Part shown: in pieces, positions 58,067 to 64,000 of the stretch
Numbering within the stretch: position 1 is the first letter of the stretch
Layout: the number at the start of each line of letters is the position of its first letter
Program-made: the position numbers and the translations under genes
The notes under the pieces: model-generated
What the model was told of the DNA's origin: nothing
The model's database searches: none
The model's input: the letters and a program-made list of their open reading frames with translations, nothing else
NCBI GenBank assembly: GCA_030248215.1
Contig: JASANG010002859.1
Location: 1-64,000 of the forward strand
Length of the DNA stretch: 64,000 nucleotides
From: Enoplolaimus lenunculus
Lineage: Eukaryota > Nematoda > Enoplea > Enoplida > Thoracostomopsidae
Direction: 5' to 3'

Positions 58067-59058
58067 ATTTTTTCAAACATTTTGTGTGCAATCGGATCGA
58101 AATAACGTAAATCGTTAAGCCAGAAGTCAAATTTTAATTTGGCATGTAACTGTTATTTTTATAAAATTTTCAACTATACAGACCAACGGCTAATTACAAT
58201 ATTCGCTGTTTTGAAACTAAAATTTTGCTACTAAAAACATTTAAAAACACTGGTAAAAAACAGTATATCGTAGTGATGTGGTGTTTTGTTGGGTTTGCGT
58301 TGACCCTCTCGAACTCGTAATAAAAGTAGCCTAATTTCCGGACATCACTTTATATTTAAAACCTCAGCGCTTGTTCAAATATTGATCGGAAAAATTGCAC
58401 CATTGCGTGACATAAATTTAATTTTTTTTCTTCTCAAACTTTGTATGCAGCACCCGTAAAAACGGACCAAAACTTATATGCGACCCATTTCTGTGGTCAG
58501 GCAGCAACTGTACAATGTAATACCGGTGGTACCAAGAGGTTGTGTAAGGTCGGCAAGGTTCGTTCCGTTTGGACCTTGTTTTAGTTCCATAAGGTAACCC
58601 TCACTCGGTGAACCGTCGGTAACGATTTGTTAAATTTTGTTAATATCAACGAATTTTTATGGCATCTTGTTGTTCGCTACGCTACAGTATGGTATTTTAG
58701 CATTTTTCCTATTTGTGGCACTTGAGTTTCCTAAAAGGTACTTGATAAAGATTTCTTAGCTAATAAAAATTAAACCTTTTTATTATAAGACCGCAAGTAT
58801 AAAGTGGTATTAGCATCTTTGTTTTCGTCGGATTTAAATCGGCATTTTGAGACAGCCAATAGGCAATTTTATGGTAAACGCAAAAATGTTACTGTTTTAT
58901 TTTTTAGCAATCATTTTATAAATACAAAACACTTTTTTCTACGTTTAATTGATGCAAAAATAGCGTTTTGACAAACACTAAAAAGACAGTTCGCATTATA
59001 GCGTTTTGCTATATAACCAAATCATTGCTGAAAACGGTAGAAATGAATCAACTCATAC

Positions 59059-59190
59059 GGACCGATGTATAGAACAGGGTCGTAACAGTAATATAAAAGC
59101 AAATTTGTAAAGCCTAAGCCGATAAGCGCCTAAGCGTGAGAAGTACCTTATACCTAGGCTTAAGCCTAGATCTAAGCCTAAGCAAACAAA
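59059..59190 (-). mobile_element. TTAGGC-core element, type A1, truncated, abutting a B element
   Basis: GGACCGATGTATAGAACAGG left, decayed core CCTAAGCCGATAAGCGCC; right arm absent, replaced by the B element at 59193. Confidence 0.7.
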
Positions 59191-59192
59191 AT

Positions 59193-59285
59193 GGCCCATG
59201 TTACTTTAAGGGGCGTCCAGGTGTCTGGTGGGTCTATGAAGAGTAGGTTTAGATTCTAGATTACATTTTTTGCTTAAGCATAACC
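59193..59285 (+). mobile_element. TTAGGC-core element, type B, left part only
   Basis: GGCCCATGTTACTTTAAGGG, then GTCTGGTGGGTCTATGAAGA and a few bases of core (GCTTAAGC). Confidence 0.7.
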
Positions 59286-59646
59286 ACTCCTGGTGTGATT
59301 AGCTCGAGATTAACAAAAATGTTTCCCAACCGAAAAAGCCCCTGTGTTCAAACGGGAAATGTTATTAGTCAATTCAACGGTTACACTTAATGACGTTGCA
59401 GGTTTCGAGCGATTTCTTGTATGAGTTCGCAACGTATCGCAATTTTAGCGTTTGCAAACTACATGGCTGTCATAATGAAGTGCAATCTGGCCCAATCACA
59501 GAAAACACTCATTAATTAGCTGTAAATGCAAATGTCAACTAAAACACATTTAGGCGAAAATTACTACACAATTTTCATGTTTCAGTTGTTTTTTGGTTCT
59601 GTCGTTTAATTATCTATAGTGCCTATGAATATGTTATATTCGCCTA

Positions 59647-59804
59647 CCCGTAGCCAGCTCACCTTGCTAAGGGATAGGGGGGGCTAAAATTTTTTCAGAA
59701 GGTGCATTCAAGGGTTTGTAATGACTTGCAAGCAAGGTTGAAAATTTTCTAGCGGGGTCAAAACTTTTCCAGGGGGGCGGAAACCCCCCTTGGCTATGGG
59801 CCCG
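59647..59804 (+). mobile_element. Family H element
   Basis: CCCGTAGCCAGCTCACCTTG left, CCCCTTGGCTATGGGCCCG right; best preserved inverted ends. Confidence 0.65.
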
Positions 59805-59838
59805 TATATATACCTTAAAAATTGCTTAATTATTTGAC

Positions 59839-59921
59839 TAGTCGAATTTTGACTCAGTTGGCGTAGTCCCGTACAGTCTATTTCGGAATGAGTCAATTTG
59901 ACTCACCATTTTTTTGCAGTG
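59839..59921. mobile_element. Family C right-end fragment
   Basis: GACTCAGTTGGCGTAGTCCC through CACCATTTTTTTGCAGTG. Confidence 0.6.
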
Positions 59922-60222
59922 TACTCAGCACAGCAAAACATCAAAAATTACTAACCAAACGCAAATGATGCACTTTCTTCAAGCGACAAACTTCCCAAAA
60001 ATAGCGGTGTTTGTTTACTTATTACAAAATACACTCAAACAGTCGACGCACACTGGCACTGGTAGATATATTCAGAGGGATAGCGCAACTGCGCACCCCC
60101 GTTTTCCTAAACATATTCTTATACCAAAGTGGTAGGATTATTTAGTGAAAAATTGCAAAAATCGCAGCGATAGCAACTTTATTTGCAATTTTCTCTACTC
60201 AAGTTTATTTGAAACACCTTAA

Positions 60223-60441
60223 GCTCTATTCTCAAATGTGTGTAACACCTATTACCAGTTGGTGATACGTCTTATAACTGTAGAACCAGGGAATCGTGAC
60301 GTTTGAAATTCAGCACATTTTATTGCGTTCGATTTAGTCTACTTTTGTGCAAATTTTGATATCTACAATTGTAGCAGTAACGTTAGTTTAAAAACCTATT
60401 ACTAACTGATGATAGGTGCTATATGCATTTGAGAATAACGA
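60223..60441 (+). mobile_element. Family F element, complete
   Basis: CTATTCTCAAATGTGTGTAA left, GCTATATGCATTTGAGAATA right; arms include ACCTATTACCAGTTGGTGAT. Confidence 0.7.
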
Positions 60442-60698
60442 CCCTTATTCACAATATTATGGCACTAGGCCGTGTTCGCACGTACTTGGTTTTAGAAACA
60501 TTAGTCCGCAACAGGTTAAATAATTGATGTTATATACAATTAGGTTGTGCCGCTTTGTTATTGCCGTTATCCATAGCTTGTTACGAGGTCCAGATAATTT
60601 TTTGTACCATTAATATTTAGGAATGAATACGATACGTGACGAAATAGTAAATACGTGACGAAATAGTAAATGCGCTGGCATAATATTGAGTTGAGAGA

Positions 60699-61168
60699 CC
60701 GTATTCTCAAATTTGTGTAGCACCTATAACCAGTTGATGATAAGTCTTGTAACTTTGGAACCAATGAATGCTGAGAGTTAGCAGTTGTATTGCGTTTGCT
60801 ACATCTTTGACCCGTATTCTTAAATGTGTCCTCAGCAGGGTGCAACCGGATTTATAAAACACTGGAATCGGAACCGGAACCGGAAAGTTAAAAAATACCG
60901 GAACCGGAGCCGGAAAACAAAAAATATTTGTTACCAAAAAATTTTTATGAAAAAAATTTTCAATACCGAAAATACCGGAAAATTCCGGTGAAAAATGCCG
61001 GATTTTTTACCGGAACCGGAATTCCGGTTGCATCCTGGTCCTCAGCATATCGTTCGCGTTTTTGATTTGCCCTAATTCTGTAAAACGTTTGAGATTTACA
61101 ATTGCAGATGTTCGCTAGTTTGAAAACCTATCGTTGACTGGTTATAGGTGTTATACGCATTTGAGAAT
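60699..61168 (+). mobile_element. Family F copies with nested family E element
   Basis: F left end GTATTCTCAAATTTGTGTAG at about 60703, a second F left end (GACCCGTATTCTTAAATGTG) before the E element, and the F right end TATACGCATTTGAGAATATGG after it. Confidence 0.65.
60836..61037 (-). mobile_element. Family E hAT-like MITE, short form, 8-bp target duplication
   Basis: Ends CAGGGTGCAACCGGATTTAT and GGAATTCCGGTTGCATCCTG; perfect GTCCTCAG at 60828-60835 and 61038-61045. About half the length of the 37.4-kb copy, dominated by CCGGAA repeats. Confidence 0.88.
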
Positions 61169-61337
61169 ATGGACGGACCCAGGTGTGCATTTGCTCCAGT
61201 GGTGAAAACTTTGAATTAAAAATACTGTGTTTGCAAAATTTTCATTTTGAACTCAGGTACCGATATAAAAATGCTCAGAGAACCCAGGGGGTAAAACTGC
61301 ACCCGTTTGCACATACCTGCCGGATCCGACAAAGTTC

Positions 61338-61762
61338 ACTGTTGCGAACCGAGTAATAGGAGGAATGACTTGTATCTAATTCACTTCCCTGGAACGCTTC
61401 ACCGGCGCTATTCGATTGCGGCTTATTTCTTTTTAATTCCAGTTCCGGTTATGCAAACCAGACAAGTTTAACTTTATGCCAGCCATTGTTGTGGCTTTAG
61501 TACTTTACGATATAGATATACTTGGAAGACTAAGGTAAACATTATACTTTGAGTACTAAACCAAATTCTGTACTGAACGTAACTTGGCCCAGGAAGCAAT
61601 TACGCAATTCAATTACGGTCACTGACGTTTACGGACTAATTAGTAATTTTGGAACTTATCCATTTACGGACTCCAATTAAGAAAATAGACTCCTATTAAG
61701 TTATTACTGAAAATAGACACCCTGGACTCTTATTACCTCTCCCTGGTATTCAAGTCACACAG
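61338..61762. mobile_element. Family G element, degenerate
   Basis: Blocks AGCAATTACGCAATTCAATTA, TTTACGGACTCCAATTAAGA and CACACAG end follow G order; both termini are eroded. Confidence 0.5.
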
Positions 61763-61814
61763 TTGTCTGTAATGAAAGCGTCTTAATAAAAAACTAAAAA
61801 TCGAACTTTTTGCA

Positions 61815-61981
61815 GGCTCGTAGACAGCTCACGTTTTAAGGCGGAGCTAAAAAATTTTCAAAAGGGGCATACAAGGGTTTCCGTTGACCCACAAGCAGCG
61901 TGAACATTTTGTAAGGGCAAGGGGTGGCAAAATTTTTCCAGGGCGGCTGAGACCCCCTGTCTTACATTGGCTACAGCCCCG
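61815..61981 (+). mobile_element. Family H element
   Basis: GCTCGTAGACAGCTCACGTT left, ACATTGGCTACAGCCCCG right; core GGCATACAAGGGTTTCCGTT shared. Confidence 0.55.
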
Positions 61982-62390
61982 ATGCTATATGGTTCAATTA
62001 ACCAATGAATGCGCTTCGATTTCGACAGACGCATCGCTTTCTATTACGCCAGGTGCTATACTTTAAGGGTTAACATAGAACTGATCGGATATGTGCCCTA
62101 TTGGCAACACCTGCGTGCTTAACGAACCATTAAATGAAACTATTGTATATATTACCTTTATTAATCTCACGTATTTTTTATGAGGATATTTTACCAGGCA
62201 AAGCATTCTGTTTCCGCCTTTCAACATTAACCTTTATAAACATTACGGTTGTATTTTTAGCCAGCGAATTTAAAACCTACAACGATGCTAATTACAATAC
62301 TGTATAATGTCTGAATCGTTAGCTGAACTAAAAAAGATAATTCATATTCCGCTGTGTCCGCATAATTCAGCGAGACAAAGACCAGGCGAT

Positions 62391-62592
62391 GGCCCATGTA
62401 TAGAACAGGGCCGGAACGGTAGTATAAGCATTTTCCTAAGCCTAAGCCTCAGCCTAAACCTAAGCCTAACCGTACGGATGAGCCTATTCCTAAGCCTAAG
62501 CCTAAGCCTAAGCAAAAAATTAGTGTAAATCTTAAACTGACTCTATTATAGTCCCTTCGGAAAACAATCCGGCCCTGTTGTATACATGGGCC
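62391..62592 (-). mobile_element. TTAGGC-core element, type A1
   Basis: GGCCCATGTATAGAACAGGG left, CCCTGTTGTATACATGGGCC right; core CCTAAGCCTAAGCCTAAGCC. Flanks CAGGCGAT and GAGGCCAT match at 6 of 8. Confidence 0.88.
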
Positions 62593-62954
62593 GAGGCCAT
62601 TATGTTCAAACGATTTGCAATTGTTTACAGTCTTATTTTAACATTTATTAATGGTATTTTAATTAGTACTGTTTTTTATATTTTTTACAAGATAACATTT
62701 CTAATAATTTTGAGAACTAAAATATCAAACAAAGGACGTTGTATATAACCGCAGGGTTCAACTTGATACTATTAAACAAATATAGCCAGTTTACGGATTT
62801 TTGACTCTGTTTGTCTAATAAGAAAATAACTTATTCTCAAATGTTTGTAGCATCTATTGCCAGTTTGTAATAAAGTTTGTGAACAATAACATCTTTTTCG
62901 TTTAAAAATGAAAACGGTTTCTCGATGAAATTGTACCAAATCTCTATATTAAAG

Positions 62955-63118
62955 CTGTAACGCCCCACAAACGTATTTTGGGCAAATTTCCACCATTACT
63001 TTGTTTTCAAAAATTTCTTAGGAAATACACGTGATTGTTTTTTGTTCCACGAACAGAAATTTGCATGAAAATTTTTGTGCTCTCAGTAACTTTGCGCATT
63101 GCGCAAAGCTGGCGGACT
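62955..63118 (-). repeat. Repeat M, copy 2
   Basis: Inverted counterpart of 25553-25715: ATTACTTTGTTTTCA, ATTTCTTAGGAAATACACGTG and TTTGCGCATTGCGCAAAGCTGG. Confidence 0.55.
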
Positions 63119-63440
63119 AGTATAGATTAATATAAACGTATGTGCTGAATATTTTAAAAGTGATAGCGGAAACACTTTAAATTAGGAATTTTATTCCGCC
63201 ATCTGGAGTCCACACTATCCTACGATCAATTTGAAATTTTTGCCACAACTCATGCAGGTAACGTAAACTTTAAAACAAAAGCAAAATGCGGTGAATCGAT
63301 GCAATGGTAACTGATTCGAAATTGACAAACATACGTCCGGAAAATCGTTAAAAACTGTACTATACGATTTCATTCTCAGAATTCAGAACTAAAGAATATT
63401 TGTCTCTCATGTCTAAAATTTATCCAATTTCAAAAATATA

Positions 63441-64000
63441 CACTGCAAGAAATGGTGAACCAAATTGACTTTCTCCGAAATAGGCTTTTCTGAACTACAC
63501 AAACTGTCAGTCAAAATTCGACTCCGCCAGAATTAATTTCGACTCAACTGAGCGACTCGGGTGAGTCGAGTTTTCGCACTGGAGGAGTCGAATTTGACTC
63601 AATTTGTGTAGTCCCGAAAAGCCTATTTCCGAGAGGGTCAATTTAGCTCACCAGATTTTGCAGTGTACACGGAATTTAACACAATTTGTGTAGTCCCGAA
63701 AAGCCTATTTCCTAGAGAGTCAATTTAGCTCACCAGATTATGCAGCGTACAAGGAATTTGACACAATTTGTGTAGTCCGGAAAAGCCTATTACCGAAAGA
63801 GTCAACTTTAGCTCACCTGATTTTGCAGTGTACAAGGTATTTGACACATATTGTGTAGTCCGGAAAAGCCTATTTCCGAGAGGGTCAATTTAGCTCGCCA
63901 GATTTTGCAGTGTACACGGAATTTGACACATATTGTGTAGTCCGGAAAAGCATATTTCAGAGAGAGTCAATTTAGCTCACCAGGTTTTGCAGTGCACAAG
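63441..64000. mobile_element. Family C element with tandemly amplified right end
   Basis: Left end CACTGCAAGAAATGGTGAAC; normal C body to about 63665; then four further right-end units of about 84 bp (each TGACACA.TTTGTGTAGTCC to TTTTGCAGTGTACA), the last reaching the window end. Confidence 0.8.

Larger units (their letters stand above)
38060..64000. other. Gene-poor, transposon-dense region
   Basis: Apart from one doubtful 82-aa frame at 53.8-54.0 kb I found no host exon in this stretch. It is occupied by the elements and satellites listed separately. Unassigned gaps longer than 300 bases (for example 39.6-40.1, 40.2-40.8, 41.1-41.6, 46.0-46.6, 53.4-53.6, 54.1-54.5, 58.1-59.0, 62.6-62.9 kb) are AT-rich with nothing recognisable. 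Confidence 0.6.

Overview
This is an animal nuclear window. It has GT-AG introns, TTAA- and TA-targeting DNA transposons, and no bacterial gene organisation. The best lineage clue is the hexamer TTAGGC, the telomere unit of nematodes. It occurs here as short arrays inside about two dozen dispersed transposons, so a repeat-rich nematode is my working guess. That is an inference, not proof.

The left 38 kb holds four host genes that I could assemble exon by exon with consistent reading phase. (1) A REXO5-like 3'-5' RNA exonuclease: 9 exons, + strand, 3414-9537, 936 aa. (2) An intronless F-box/leucine-rich-repeat gene: + strand, 13363-14763. (3) A large 18-exon gene: + strand, 18663-33233, 831 aa. 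It has a lysine-rich N-terminus and divergent Myb/SANT-like segments resembling the Pol I termination factor TTF1/DMTF1 group, and it carries an internal tandem duplication of an exon pair. (4) A three-exon NHP2 gene (H/ACA snoRNP protein): - strand, 38059-35359, 148 aa. Three of the four belong to, or resemble, ribosome and snoRNA biogenesis factors. A tRNA-Thr-like sequence lies in an intron of gene 3. Two LINE fragments and a tRNA-headed SINE family are also present.

From about 38 kb to the end the window is almost a gene desert made of small non-autonomous DNA elements, often nested. The families are: A and B, TTAGGC-core elements with GGCCCATGT ends and 8-bp target duplications; P, piggyBac-like TTAA elements carrying tRNA-like Pol III boxes; E and D, hAT-like elements with 8-bp target duplications; G, C and K, elements inserted at TA; and the terminal-inverted-repeat families F, H, I, J and N. 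Two large minisatellites stand out: a 48-bp array (51.37-53.28 kb) grown from the end of a G element, and a 21-bp CpG-dense array (56.57-57.16 kb). Both have unit lengths divisible by three and so create long spurious reading frames.

The most striking content is the dispersal of telomere-type repeats by cut-and-paste-type elements, and the TTAA elements that carry a Pol III-promoter-like module.
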